64,000 nucleotides of DNA from Modestobacter caceresii (GTDB taxonomy: Bacteria; Actinomycetota; Actinomycetes; Mycobacteriales; Geodermatophilaceae): assembly GCF_000761485.1 (NCBI RefSeq), contig NZ_JPMX01000013.1:1-64000 (forward strand), in the 5' to 3' direction. A program made the translations under genes and the position numbers. Under the pieces are notes generated by a model, which made no database searches, was not told the DNA's origin, and saw only the letters and a list, made by a program, of their open reading frames with translations. Below, one piece after another: positions 26,910 through 34,505 of this stretch (positions are counted from its first letter, which is position 1; every line of letters starts with the position of its first letter).

Positions 26910-27337
26910 CGGACGCCCATCGAGCCCGGGGAGGGCTCGATGTCGACGTGGCCCAGCTCGGGACGCGGGGCCAGCGGGCCGGCGAGGAAGACGAAGAACG
27001 CCGACTCCGCGCCGTCGTTGACGATCCGGTGCCGCACGCCGATCGGGATGTGCAGCGCCGACTCGCCGCCCAGCCGGCGCTCCTCGCCGTCCAGCGTCAC
27101 GAGCACGTCGCCGGAGACGCAGTACAGGAACTCCTCCGAGTACGGGTGCCAGTGCTCGGTGACGACCTCGCCCGGCTCGAGGGTCAGGGTGCCCATGAAG
27201 CCGGCGGTGGCGCCCACGCTGGTCGGCGAGAGCAGCACCCGGATGTCGCCGCCGCGCCGGCGGTTGGGCGCCGCGTCCGAGCGGGACACGGTGGGTCCGC
27301 ACCGCACCTTCGTCGTGGGGTGCTGGATGGTGGTCAT
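26906..27337 (-). CDS. cupin-domain polyketide biosynthesis protein
   Basis: A 143-aa single cupin like those in spore-pigment and pentangular polyketide clusters. Metal ligands are visible in [16 protein letters not shown] (motif 1: two His and Glu) and [10 protein letters not shown] (motif 2 His). Such proteins are proposed to assist cyclisation or ring oxidation. It sits between the acyltransferase-like gene and KSalpha with 4-bp overlaps on both sides. Confidence 0.88.
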   Translation of the reverse strand: MTTIQHPTTKVRCGPTVSRSDAAPNRRRGGDIRVLLSPTSVGATAGFMGTLTLEPGEVVTEHWHPYSEEFLYCVSGDVLVTLDGEERRLGGESALHIPIGVRHRIVNDGAESAFFVFLAGPLAPRPELGHVDIEPSPGSMGVR

Positions 27338-28308
27338 CTCTCTCCTCTGCTGGGGGCCGCGCCGGTGAGCGCGTGTTCGTCATGGGGATCCGGGCCGGGC
27401 ACGCCCGGGCCGGTGGCCAGGAGGACCGGGAGGTCGGGGTGGACCTGGCGGATCAGCGGGCCCAGGGTCGGGACGGTGCCGACCTCGACGACCCAGGTCG
27501 CCCCCGCGTCCGCCACCAGGGCGTGTGCGGTGGCCTCCCACTGCACCGGCGACGTGAGGTGCCGCTGCAGGCACCGGGCCAGGTGCTCCGGGTCGCGGGA
27601 GGGCCGGGCGTCGACGTTGGACAGCACGGGCACGTACGGGACGGACCAGTCCAGCTCGTCGAACGAGGGCGCCAGGCGCTCGGCGATCGACTGCACCAGC
27701 GGACCGTGGCCGGCGGCCCGCCCCGGCAGCCGGACCAGGTCCAGGCCGGCGGCGACGACGCCCTCCCGGGCCTGGGCCAGCTCCGGGCACCAGCCGGAGA
27801 GCACCACCTGGGCCGGACCGTCGTACGCGGCGATCGCCAGACCCGAGGTGGTCCCCAGGTCCGCGACCACCGCACGGGCGACCTCACCGGCGCCCGGCCC
27901 GACGACGGCGGCCATGCCCGCGGTGGACGGGCGCGGGCCGTGGGCCAGCATCTCGGCCCGGCAGTCGACGAGGTCGACCACCTGGTCCAGCCGGAGGGTG
28001 CCCGCTGCGACCAGGGCCGCGTACTCCCCGACGCCGTGCCCGGCGACGGCGACCGGCTGCAGGCCGGCGGCGGCGAGGCTGCGGCAGCCCGCCACGCCGA
28101 CGACGAGGGCCGCCAGGTGGGCGACCACCGGGTCGTGCAGGTTGAGCGGGTCGCCCCACCACGCGACGACGTCCCGGCCCAGCACGTCGGAGGCCTCGGC
28201 CACGACGTCCCGGGCGGCCGGGTCGGGCAGCCAGGGCTCCAGAGCACCGGGTGCGGCCGTCCACTCGCCCGGCAGGACGACGGCCGCCCCGGTGCGCGGG
28301 CCGGTCAC
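27334..28308 (-). CDS. malonyl acyltransferase homologue lacking the catalytic serine
   Basis: A 324-aa protein with the FabD/AT fold. Recognisable parts are the central [18 protein letters not shown] helix, [19 protein letters not shown] with the carboxylate-binding Arg (about 117), the His in [10 protein letters not shown] (about 201), and PVLSNVDA with [18 protein letters not shown]. The GHSxGE nucleophile is Gly (about 92), and the N-terminal GQG oxyanion motif reads PGEW. It should therefore not form an acyl-enzyme. It may be a structural or substrate-docking partner. GTG start at 28308; 4-bp overlaps with both neighbours. Confidence 0.85.
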   Translation of the reverse strand: MTGPRTGAAVVLPGEWTAAPGALEPWLPDPAARDVVAEASDVLGRDVVAWWGDPLNLHDPVVAHLAALVVGVAGCRSLAAAGLQPVAVAGHGVGEYAALVAAGTLRLDQVVDLVDCRAEMLAHGPRPSTAGMAAVVGPGAGEVARAVVADLGTTSGLAIAAYDGPAQVVLSGWCPELAQAREGVVAAGLDLVRLPGRAAGHGPLVQSIAERLAPSFDELDWSVPYVPVLSNVDARPSRDPEHLARCLQRHLTSPVQWEATAHALVADAGATWVVEVGTVPTLGPLIRQVHPDLPVLLATGPGVPGPDPHDEHALTGAAPSRGER

Positions 28309-28799
28309 CGCGCCGGCTCCGGATGCCGGGCGGCCGCCTCCACCTTGTCCCGGATGACCGCCATCTGGATCTTGCTGTTGGCGTCGATCCGCTCGGTCAT
28401 GCCGGCGGTGTCGATGGGGGCCTCCGGACGCATCCGGAAGTCCTGCACCCACCGCATCCGGGTGCCCGTGCCCTCCGGGGCGTAGCTCCAGCGGATGTCC
28501 ATCAACTCGAACGGGCCGGGCTCGACCCGGTGCGCCACCACCTCGTGCCGCTCCTCGTCCAGGGTCCGTTCGGAGACCCAGCTCCACACCCGGCCGCTCT
28601 CGTCCGGGTGCATCTTCAGCCGGAACCGGAAGGTCGAGCCGGTCTGCGCGAGCACCTCCACCTCGGCGTACTCGGTGAACAGGTCCGGCCACGTCGGCAG
28701 GTCGTTGGTCATCCGCCAGACGTGGTCGATGCCGGCGTCGATGAAGATCGAGTTGTCGGTGTGGCCGACGGTCCGGCCGTCGTTCTCGGGCGTGCTCAT
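28305..28799 (-). CDS. SRPBCC aromatase/cyclase
   Basis: A 164-aa single-domain START/Bet v1-like polyketide cyclase, similar to WhiE-ORFVI and the TcmN N-terminal domain. It shows DNSIFIDAGIDHVWRMTNDLPTWPDLFTEY at the N-terminus, strands around RFRLKMHPDESGRVWSWVSER, and a C-terminal helix MTERIDANSKIQMAVIRDKVE. It is expected to fold and dehydrate the first rings of the poly-beta-keto chain held on the ACP. It follows the ACP gene after a 100-nt gap containing the structured repeat. Confidence 0.9.
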   Translation of the reverse strand: MSTPENDGRTVGHTDNSIFIDAGIDHVWRMTNDLPTWPDLFTEYAEVEVLAQTGSTFRFRLKMHPDESGRVWSWVSERTLDEERHEVVAHRVEPGPFELMDIRWSYAPEGTGTRMRWVQDFRMRPEAPIDTAGMTERIDANSKIQMAVIRDKVEAAARHPEPAR

Positions 28800-28840
28800 C
28801 TGGGTCCTCCGGTGGTCGAGGGGATGTGGCGGTGGGGGTT

Positions 28841-28895
28841 CGGCCCCGTCCAGGGGCTCGCGCCGAGCTCGCGAGGCGGGAGGAGGACGGGGTCC
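28841..28895. repeat. 55-nt structured repeat, copy 2, inside the PKS operon
   Basis: About 48 of 55 positions match copy 1 at 6427-6481. Outer stem GGCCCCGTCC pairs with GGACGGGGTC; inner stem CTCGCGCC pairs with GGCG-containing sequence, with changes compensating those of copy 1. It lies between the ACP stop (28900) and the cyclase start (28799), the only sizeable gap downstream of the ACC genes, and could raise the stability or relative level of the upstream mRNA. Confidence 0.7.
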
Positions 28896-28899
28896 TGCT

Positions 28900-29154
28900 T
28901 CAGGCCGGCTGGGACTGGGCCGCGGAGACGGTCGCGACGATGTCGCCGAGGGTGTAGCGCTCCGCGTCGTCGTCGGGCATCTCGGTGCCGAACCGGTCGT
29001 GCAGCTCGGTCTGCATCGAGAGGAAGGCCAGCGAGTCCAGCCCGATGTCGGAGAAGTGGGCGTCGGGGTCGGTGGTGCGCGACTCCGGCGGGAGACCCGC
29101 CTTCTCCGACAGCAGGTCCATCAGGTCGTCGAGGGTGAACGGGGCTTTGGTCAT
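28900..29154 (-). CDS. acyl carrier protein of type II PKS
   Basis: An 84-aa ACP. The phosphopantetheine attachment Ser (about 41) is in DIGLDSLAFL. TLDDLMDLLSEKAGL opens helix 1 and YTLGDIVATV closes the domain. ATG at 29154 is chosen because it gives the ATGA overlap with the biotin carboxylase stop seen at most junctions of this operon; ATG 29169 adds MSDPA. It carries the growing polyketide. Confidence 0.93.
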   Translation of the reverse strand: MTKAPFTLDDLMDLLSEKAGLPPESRTTDPDAHFSDIGLDSLAFLSMQTELHDRFGTEMPDDDAERYTLGDIVATVSAAQSQPA

Positions 29155-30656
29155 GGCGGGGTCGGACATGGCGGTGTTCCTTCCAGGGACGGGGCGGGGA
29201 CGGGAGGTCCCGGCCGGTGCTGCTCGGGGGCCGGGACGAGTTGGAGGGGGCCGTGCGGGACGGGCAGCCCCGTGGTCGAGCTCTCGGCGAGGGCCGCCGA
29301 CTGCACGAGCAGGTCGGGCAGTGCGCGGTCGAGGAACTCGATGTCGTGGCAGTCGGCGCGCACGTCGGGGTGGCGCAGCAGGGCGCGGTGCAGGCCGACG
29401 GTGGTGCGCAGGCCCGGGCCCTCGACCCGCAGCTCGGCCAGCGCGCGGTCCATCCGCCGGATCGCCTGGTCCCGGTCGGGAGCCCAGACGACGAGCTTGC
29501 CGAGCAGCGAGTCGTAGTGCGGGCCCACGTCGTCGCCCTGGCGGTAGCCGGTGTCGAACCGGGTCCACGGGCCGCCCGGGGGGCGCAGCACGTCGAGGTG
29601 CCCGGGTGCGGGGGCGAAACCGCGGGTGGGGTCCTCGGCGTTGATCCGGCACTCGACCGCGGCCCCGCGCGGGACGACGTCCTCCTGGCGCAGCTGCAGC
29701 CGGCGGCCGCTGGCGGCCAACAGCTGCTCGCGGACCAGGTCGACCCCGGTGAGCATCTCGGTGACCGGGTGCTCGACCTGGATCCGCGCGTTCATCTCCA
29801 TGAAGTACGCGCCGGCCTCGTCGACGAGGAACTCCACGGTGCCGGCCCCGGTGAACCCGACCGAGAGCGCCCCCTGCACGGCCAGGGCGCCCAGCTCCTC
29901 GCGCTGCTCGAGGGAGAGCCGACCGGCCGGGCCCTCCTCCAGCAGCTTCTGGTGCCGCCGCTGGAGCGAGCAGTCACGTTCGCCGAGTGAGATCCCGGAG
30001 CCGTGGGCGTCGCAGAGGACCTGGACCTCCACGTGCCGGGCCCGGGTCAGGTAGCGCTCCACGTAGACCGTCGGGTCGCGGAAGACCGCCCGGGCGACCG
30101 CCCGCGTGCTGGTGAAGGCCTCGGTGAAGTCCGCGGGGGAGGTCACCACCGTCATCCCGCGGCCACCCCCGCCCGCGACGGCCTTGATGATCACCGGGTA
30201 GCCGATCGCGTCGGCGATGGCGCGGCCCTCGTCCGCCGTCCGGACCGGTTCGACGACCCCGGGCAGCAGCGGCAGCCCGGCGCCGGCCATCAGCCGCCGC
30301 GCCGTCGCCTTGTTGCCCATCTGCTGCATGACCTCCGGCGGCGGGCCGACGAAGGTGAGGCCCTCCTTGTCGCAGATCTCGGCGAAGTCGGGGTCCTCGG
30401 AGAGGAAGCCGTACCCGGGGTGCACGGCGTCCGCGCCGGTGCGCAGCGCCGCCTCGATGAGGTTGGGCACGTGCAGGTAGCTGTGCCGTGGTGCGGCCGG
30501 GCCGATGTGGACGCTCTCGTCGGCCATCTCCACCACGGCGGAGTCCCGGTCGGGGGTGGAGCAGGCGGCGACCACCTCGATGCCGAGCTCCCGGCAGGCC
30601 CGCGCGATGCGGACGGCGATCTCACCGCGGTTGGCGATGAGCAGCCGGCTGATCAC
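29151..30656 (-). CDS. accC: biotin carboxylase subunit of acetyl-CoA carboxylase
   Basis: A 501-aa biotin carboxylase: LLIANRGEIAVRI, HPGYGFLSE, the ATP-grasp loop KAVAGGGGRGM, EMNARIQVEHPVTE (catalytic Glu/Asn/Arg) and the C-terminal HYDSLLGKLVVW. A proline-rich tail (about 470-501) extends beyond the usual end. It carboxylates biotin on the adjacent BCCP using ATP and bicarbonate. GTG start at 30656 overlaps the BCCP stop (GTGA). Location in the PKS operon indicates a dedicated malonyl-CoA supply. Confidence 0.95.
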   Translation of the reverse strand: MISRLLIANRGEIAVRIARACRELGIEVVAACSTPDRDSAVVEMADESVHIGPAAPRHSYLHVPNLIEAALRTGADAVHPGYGFLSEDPDFAEICDKEGLTFVGPPPEVMQQMGNKATARRLMAGAGLPLLPGVVEPVRTADEGRAIADAIGYPVIIKAVAGGGGRGMTVVTSPADFTEAFTSTRAVARAVFRDPTVYVERYLTRARHVEVQVLCDAHGSGISLGERDCSLQRRHQKLLEEGPAGRLSLEQREELGALAVQGALSVGFTGAGTVEFLVDEAGAYFMEMNARIQVEHPVTEMLTGVDLVREQLLAASGRRLQLRQEDVVPRGAAVECRINAEDPTRGFAPAPGHLDVLRPPGGPWTRFDTGYRQGDDVGPHYDSLLGKLVVWAPDRDQAIRRMDRALAELRVEGPGLRTTVGLHRALLRHPDVRADCHDIEFLDRALPDLLVQSAALAESSTTGLPVPHGPLQLVPAPEQHRPGPPVPAPSLEGTPPCPTPP

Positions 30657-31177
30657 CGCGGGCCCCCGTCGCAGCGCAGGTACATCAGCACCTGGCCGTA
30701 CTCGACGGACTCGGCGTCCCCGACGACGACCTCGGCGACCACGCCCGCCTCGTCGGCGACGATCGGGTTCATCAGCTTCATCGCCTCGACGATCCCGAGC
30801 GTCTGACCGGCCTCCACCTCGTCACCGACCCGGACGAAGGGCCCGGCGTCCGGGGCCGGCGCCGCGTAGAACGTGCCGACCAGGGGGGCGTGGACGGCGG
30901 TGAGGTCCGCCGGCACCTCGGCGTCGGAGGCAGGGTCCGCGGCGAGCGTGAGACCGCGCGGCCCGGGGACGCCGGCGCCGTCGGCGGGCGGACGGTCCTC
31001 GGTGGCCCACTCGATCTCGATCGAGCTGTCCCCGTTGCGCACGGTGAGCCGGCGCAGGTCCCCGGGGAGGGCCCGGGCCAGCTGCAGCACGTCCTCCCGC
31101 AGCGAGCGCACCTCGTCGTCCTCGCCGGTGGGCGGGCCGGTCACCTCGGCTCGCTGGGCGAGCTCCCCGGGGCGCAC
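30653..31177 (-). CDS. accB: biotin carboxyl carrier protein
   Basis: A 174-aa BCCP. The C-terminal biotinyl domain carries EAMKLMN with the biotinylated Lys (about 134) and the thumb region GTFYAAPAPDAGPFVRVGD. The N-terminal about 90 residues are a charged, Pro/Ala-rich linker with a short helix (SLREDVLQLARAL). GTG at 31177 lies 1 bp after the carboxyltransferase stop. Confidence 0.92.
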   Translation of the reverse strand: MRPGELAQRAEVTGPPTGEDDEVRSLREDVLQLARALPGDLRRLTVRNGDSSIEIEWATEDRPPADGAGVPGPRGLTLAADPASDAEVPADLTAVHAPLVGTFYAAPAPDAGPFVRVGDEVEAGQTLGIVEAMKLMNPIVADEAGVVAEVVVGDAESVEYGQVLMYLRCDGGPR

Positions 31178-31178
31178 G

Positions 31179-32909
31179 TCACCGCTCCACCGGCAGGACG
31201 GGCTGGAGCGCCCGCACCGGCCGTCCGTCGTCCACGTCGATGCGGGAGAACCGCCGCGACCGGGCCGCCAGCAGGGCATCGACGTCCTGCCCGGCGAGTT
31301 CGTCCAGCTCCCGGCGGACCGCTGCGCGGAGCAGCCGCGCCGCCTCGGCCGGGTCGGTGTGCGCACCGCCCGGGGGCTCGGCGACCACGGAGGTGGCGAT
31401 GCCCGACCGGTACAGGTGGGCCGCACCCAGGCGCATGGCCCGGGCGGCGGTCGGCGCCGCGGTGGACGTCCGCCACAGGATGGCCGCGCAGCCCTCGGGG
31501 CTGATCACCGACAGGTAGGCGTTCTCCAGCACCAGCAGCCGGTCGGAGGTGCACAGGGCCAGCGCGCCGCCGCTGCCGCCCTCCCCGGTCACCACCGAGA
31601 CGACCGGGACGCGGAGCCGGCTGCTGCGCATGATGATCTCGGCGATCGCGTGGGACTGCCCGTGCTCCTCCGCCTCCGGTCCCGGATGGGCGCCGGGGGT
31701 GTCGACGAGCGTGACGACGGGCAGCCCGTGCACCTCCGCGTGCCCGAGCAGCCGCATCGCCTTGCGGTAGCCCTCCGGATGGGGCATCCCGAACTCGTGC
31801 GCCACCCGTTCGCGGACCGAGTGCCCCTTCTCGTGCCCGAGGACGACGACGCTGTGGCCGCCGATCGAGGCCACGCCCCCGATCAGGGCGGGGTCGTCAC
31901 CGAAGGCCCGGTCGCCGTGCAGCTCGACGAAGTCGTCGAAGGCGGTGTGCAGGTAGTCCAGCGTCGTCGGCCGCTCGACCACCCGGGCCCGCTGGACCAC
32001 GTCCCACGGGTCGCTGTCCGGTGGCGGCGTCACGTCGGGGGCGGTGGGGTCCGCCTCCTCGTCGACCTCGCCCCGGGGCCGGTCCGGCGCGTGCAGGGCC
32101 AGCAGCCGCACCAGCAGCGGACGCAGCTCGGCCCGGCTCTCCACCCGGTCGACCAGGCCGTGGGCCAGCAGGAACTCCGCGGTCTGGAAGTCTCTCGGGA
32201 GCTCGGCCCGGATCGTCTCCTGCACGACGCGGGGGCCGGCGAAGCCCACGTGCGCGCCGCGCTCGCCGACGAGGACCGAGGCCAGGGTGGCGAACGAGGC
32301 GGACACGCCCCCGTAGGTGGGGTCGGTGAGCACGCAGACCGAGAACAGCCCGGCCTCGCGCAGCCGGCCGAAGGCCTCGCTCACCCGGGCCATCTGGAAG
32401 AGCGAGAAGACGCCCTCCTGCATCCGCGCACCGCCGCTGGCGCAGACGGCCAGCAGCGGCAGGCCCCGCTCGAGCGCCAGCCCGGCGGCGCCGCTCACCC
32501 GGCGCCCGACCTCCACGCCCATGCTGCCGCCGAGGAAGCCGAAGTCCATGACGGCCAGCACCACGGGGGTGCCCCCGATCGCGGCCACCCCCACGACGAC
32601 CGCCTCGGACTCCCCGGAGCGGTGCGCGGCGTCCCGCAGCCGGTCGGGGTAGGCGCGCAGGTCGGTGAAGCCGAGGGGGTCGCCCTCCCGTTCCGGGAAG
32701 ACCGTCTCGGCGAAGCTCTCGGGGTCGACGAGCTGGTCGATGCGGGCCCGGGCGCCGAGCCGGAGGTGCGCGTCGCACTCCGGGCAGACGTGCAGGTCAC
32801 GCTCGAGCCGTCTGCGGTAGAGCAGCCACCCGCAGGCGGGACAGGAGGTCCAGTCCGTCGGCGCCGGCGGTGCGGACACCCCGGGCGTGGTCATCGAGGA
32901 GCGTGTCAT
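31179..32909 (-). CDS. accDA: fused beta-alpha carboxyltransferase of acetyl-CoA carboxylase
   Basis: A 576-aa single chain combining AccD (N-terminal) and AccA (C-terminal). The zinc ribbon has four Cys (about 23, 26, 42, 45: CPAC and CPEC). The beta half shows MDFGFLGGSMG and ASGGARMQEG; the alpha half shows DYLHTAFDDFVELHGDR, DTPGAHPG, and GEGGSGGALAL. It transfers CO2 from biotin to acetyl-CoA to give malonyl-CoA. Start ATG 32909, with a second Met five codons in. Together with accB and accC it makes a full ACC. Confidence 0.93.
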   Translation of the reverse strand: MTRSSMTTPGVSAPPAPTDWTSCPACGWLLYRRRLERDLHVCPECDAHLRLGARARIDQLVDPESFAETVFPEREGDPLGFTDLRAYPDRLRDAAHRSGESEAVVVGVAAIGGTPVVLAVMDFGFLGGSMGVEVGRRVSGAAGLALERGLPLLAVCASGGARMQEGVFSLFQMARVSEAFGRLREAGLFSVCVLTDPTYGGVSASFATLASVLVGERGAHVGFAGPRVVQETIRAELPRDFQTAEFLLAHGLVDRVESRAELRPLLVRLLALHAPDRPRGEVDEEADPTAPDVTPPPDSDPWDVVQRARVVERPTTLDYLHTAFDDFVELHGDRAFGDDPALIGGVASIGGHSVVVLGHEKGHSVRERVAHEFGMPHPEGYRKAMRLLGHAEVHGLPVVTLVDTPGAHPGPEAEEHGQSHAIAEIIMRSSRLRVPVVSVVTGEGGSGGALALCTSDRLLVLENAYLSVISPEGCAAILWRTSTAAPTAARAMRLGAAHLYRSGIATSVVAEPPGGAHTDPAEAARLLRAAVRRELDELAGQDVDALLAARSRRFSRIDVDDGRPVRALQPVLPVER

Positions 32910-32941
32910 CTCGGCCTCTCAACCGTGTGCTGTCGCTCGCC

Positions 32942-33268
32942 TCATTCGGGCGAGGACGTCCAGTGGTAGAAGCGGCGGGCCATCGCGTCCTGCGGTGAGC
33001 GCCAGGTGGGGCTGTAGGCCTCGATGTAGGGCTGCAGGTCCGTGCTCACGGCGCGGAAGGCAGGCAGCGACTGGGCGACCTGCATCGCCTCCGCCGGGGG
33101 GCGGTCGAAGCCGACCAGGTGCACGTAGATGCCGTGGAACTGGAAGAGCGACCGGTGTCGCACCCCGATCTCGTGGGGCATCGAGGTCGCGTCGTAGCGA
33201 CCGAAGACGGCGGCCACGTCGTCGGCGTGGGCCGGGTCCATCTTCGCGATGATCATCGTCTCGTGCAC
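32942..33268 (-). CDS. TcmI-family polyketide cyclase
   Basis: A 108-aa protein matching the 109-aa TcmI/WhiE-ORFVII cyclase family (ferredoxin-like dimer). It has HETMIIAKMDPAHADDVAAVFGRYD, LFQFHGIYVHLVGFD, and YIEAYSPTWRSPQDAMARRFYHW at the C-terminus. GTG 33268 aligns with the family N-terminus (M-H-x-T). It closes later rings of the polyketide. First gene of the operon, 32 bp before accDA. Confidence 0.93.
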   Translation of the reverse strand: MHETMIIAKMDPAHADDVAAVFGRYDATSMPHEIGVRHRSLFQFHGIYVHLVGFDRPPAEAMQVAQSLPAFRAVSTDLQPYIEAYSPTWRSPQDAMARRFYHWTSSPE

Positions 33269-33647
33269 GGCTGCTCCTGCGGGCGTCGGGACCGGACGAA
33301 CGAGGCGAACGCTAGGTCTGCGCCGGTCCGGCCGGCATCGGCCGCACGGGCGGTTCTGCAGGCGCACCCGGGGGCGTGGGTGGGGGCGTCGCCTCCACCG
33401 CGAGGAGGGGGACCGGCTCGCCCGGACGCCCGGGGTGGCCCGTCCGCCGTCGGTCACCTCCACCGCCCGGCGGGGTCGGGTCGTGCACCCGGGGCCGGGG
33501 GGACCACGACCCGGGTATGAACCCCGGGTGCGTTCGGTGACAACGCGCCCAAGCCGGTGGCGCTCACCGTGCGTCATCCCCTAACTTCCGAGACCGGTGA
33601 GATCCAGGCGGACGCCTCCTCGCGCCCGCCCGAGCGGAGTTGACAGG
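33269..33647. promoter_or_regulatory. divergent control region of PKS operon and regulator genes
   Basis: This 379-bp gene-free stretch should hold promoters for both directions, though I find no convincing -35/-10 pair. The 10-mer GCACCCGGGG occurs at 33364-33373 and 33485-33494 and inverted at 33522-33531, with an ACCCGGGT palindrome at 33509-33516 between the last two. These repeated elements are candidate operators for the adjacent LuxR-type regulators. Confidence 0.5.
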
Positions 33648-34370
33648 ATGACCGGCGACCCGTACCTCGGCACGGCCCGCGAGGCGCTGCCCGATGGCCC
33701 GGTCCGGGACGACGGTGCCTCTTTCCGGGTGCTCATCTGTGACGACCACGAGGTGCTCCGGCACGGCCTGCGGGCAGTGCTGCTCCGGGCGTCCGACCTG
33801 CGCGTGGTCGCCGACGCGGGGTCGGCGACCGACGCACTCGCCCTGGCCGCCCGGTTCCGGCCCGACGTCACCGTCGTCGGGCTCGGGGCGTGGGGACCGG
33901 TCGTGGCCGAGCTGGTGCGCGCGCTGTGCGGACTGGGGGTCCGGGTGGTCCTCCTCGGTGAGCCCGGATCGGGCAGCGACCTGGTCGACGCCCTGCAGGC
34001 CGGTGCGTGCGGCTACGTGCACACCACGGTCAGTCCCCAGCGGCTGGTCGACGGCGTGCGGGCGGTGGCCCGGGGCGAGATGGTGCTGGACGCAGCGGCC
34101 ACCGGCGAGCTGCTGCACCGGCTGGACGACGCACCGCGGCAGGCCGACGGCGCTCGGACGTCGTTCAGCGGGGTGCTGACCACGCGGCAGATGGCCGTGT
34201 CGCGGCTGGTCGCCGAGGGCCTCACCAACGCCGAGATCGCCGAACGGCTCGACGTCAGCCGGGCCACCGTCAAGGGCCACATCACGGTGGCCCTGCGTCG
34301 GCTGGGGCTGCGGGACCGCACCCAGCTGGCGATCCACTTCAACCGTGCGGCCGGCGACCTGCAGGCCTGA
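33648..34370 (+). CDS. atypical NarL/LuxR-type response regulator (no phospho-Asp)
   Basis: A 240-aa regulator. The receiver domain starts at FRVLICDDHEVLRHGLRAVL (acidic pair about D32-D33). The position of the phosphorylated Asp reads PDVTVVGLG, so Gly (about 78) replaces it. The LuxR helix-turn-helix at the C-terminus is intact (LTTRQMAVSRLVAEGLTNAEIAERLDVSRATVKGHI). It probably senses a ligand or acts constitutively. No histidine kinase is adjacent. It is divergent from the PKS operon and followed by a paralogue. Confidence 0.88.
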   Translation: MTGDPYLGTAREALPDGPVRDDGASFRVLICDDHEVLRHGLRAVLLRASDLRVVADAGSATDALALAARFRPDVTVVGLGAWGPVVAELVRALCGLGVRVVLLGEPGSGSDLVDALQAGACGYVHTTVSPQRLVDGVRAVARGEMVLDAAATGELLHRLDDAPRQADGARTSFSGVLTTRQMAVSRLVAEGLTNAEIAERLDVSRATVKGHITVALRRLGLRDRTQLAIHFNRAAGDLQA

Positions 34371-34505
34371 GCGCCTGCTGTGAGTTCCGTGGACGAGAAC
34401 CGACACAGGAACTCGATTGTTCGTTACCGTTCCGTCACCGCGACTCCCGCCGGCCCACTGTGGCGGTCAGGGGCGGTGGTTGCGGTGGCATCAGGGGGAG
34501 TTCGC

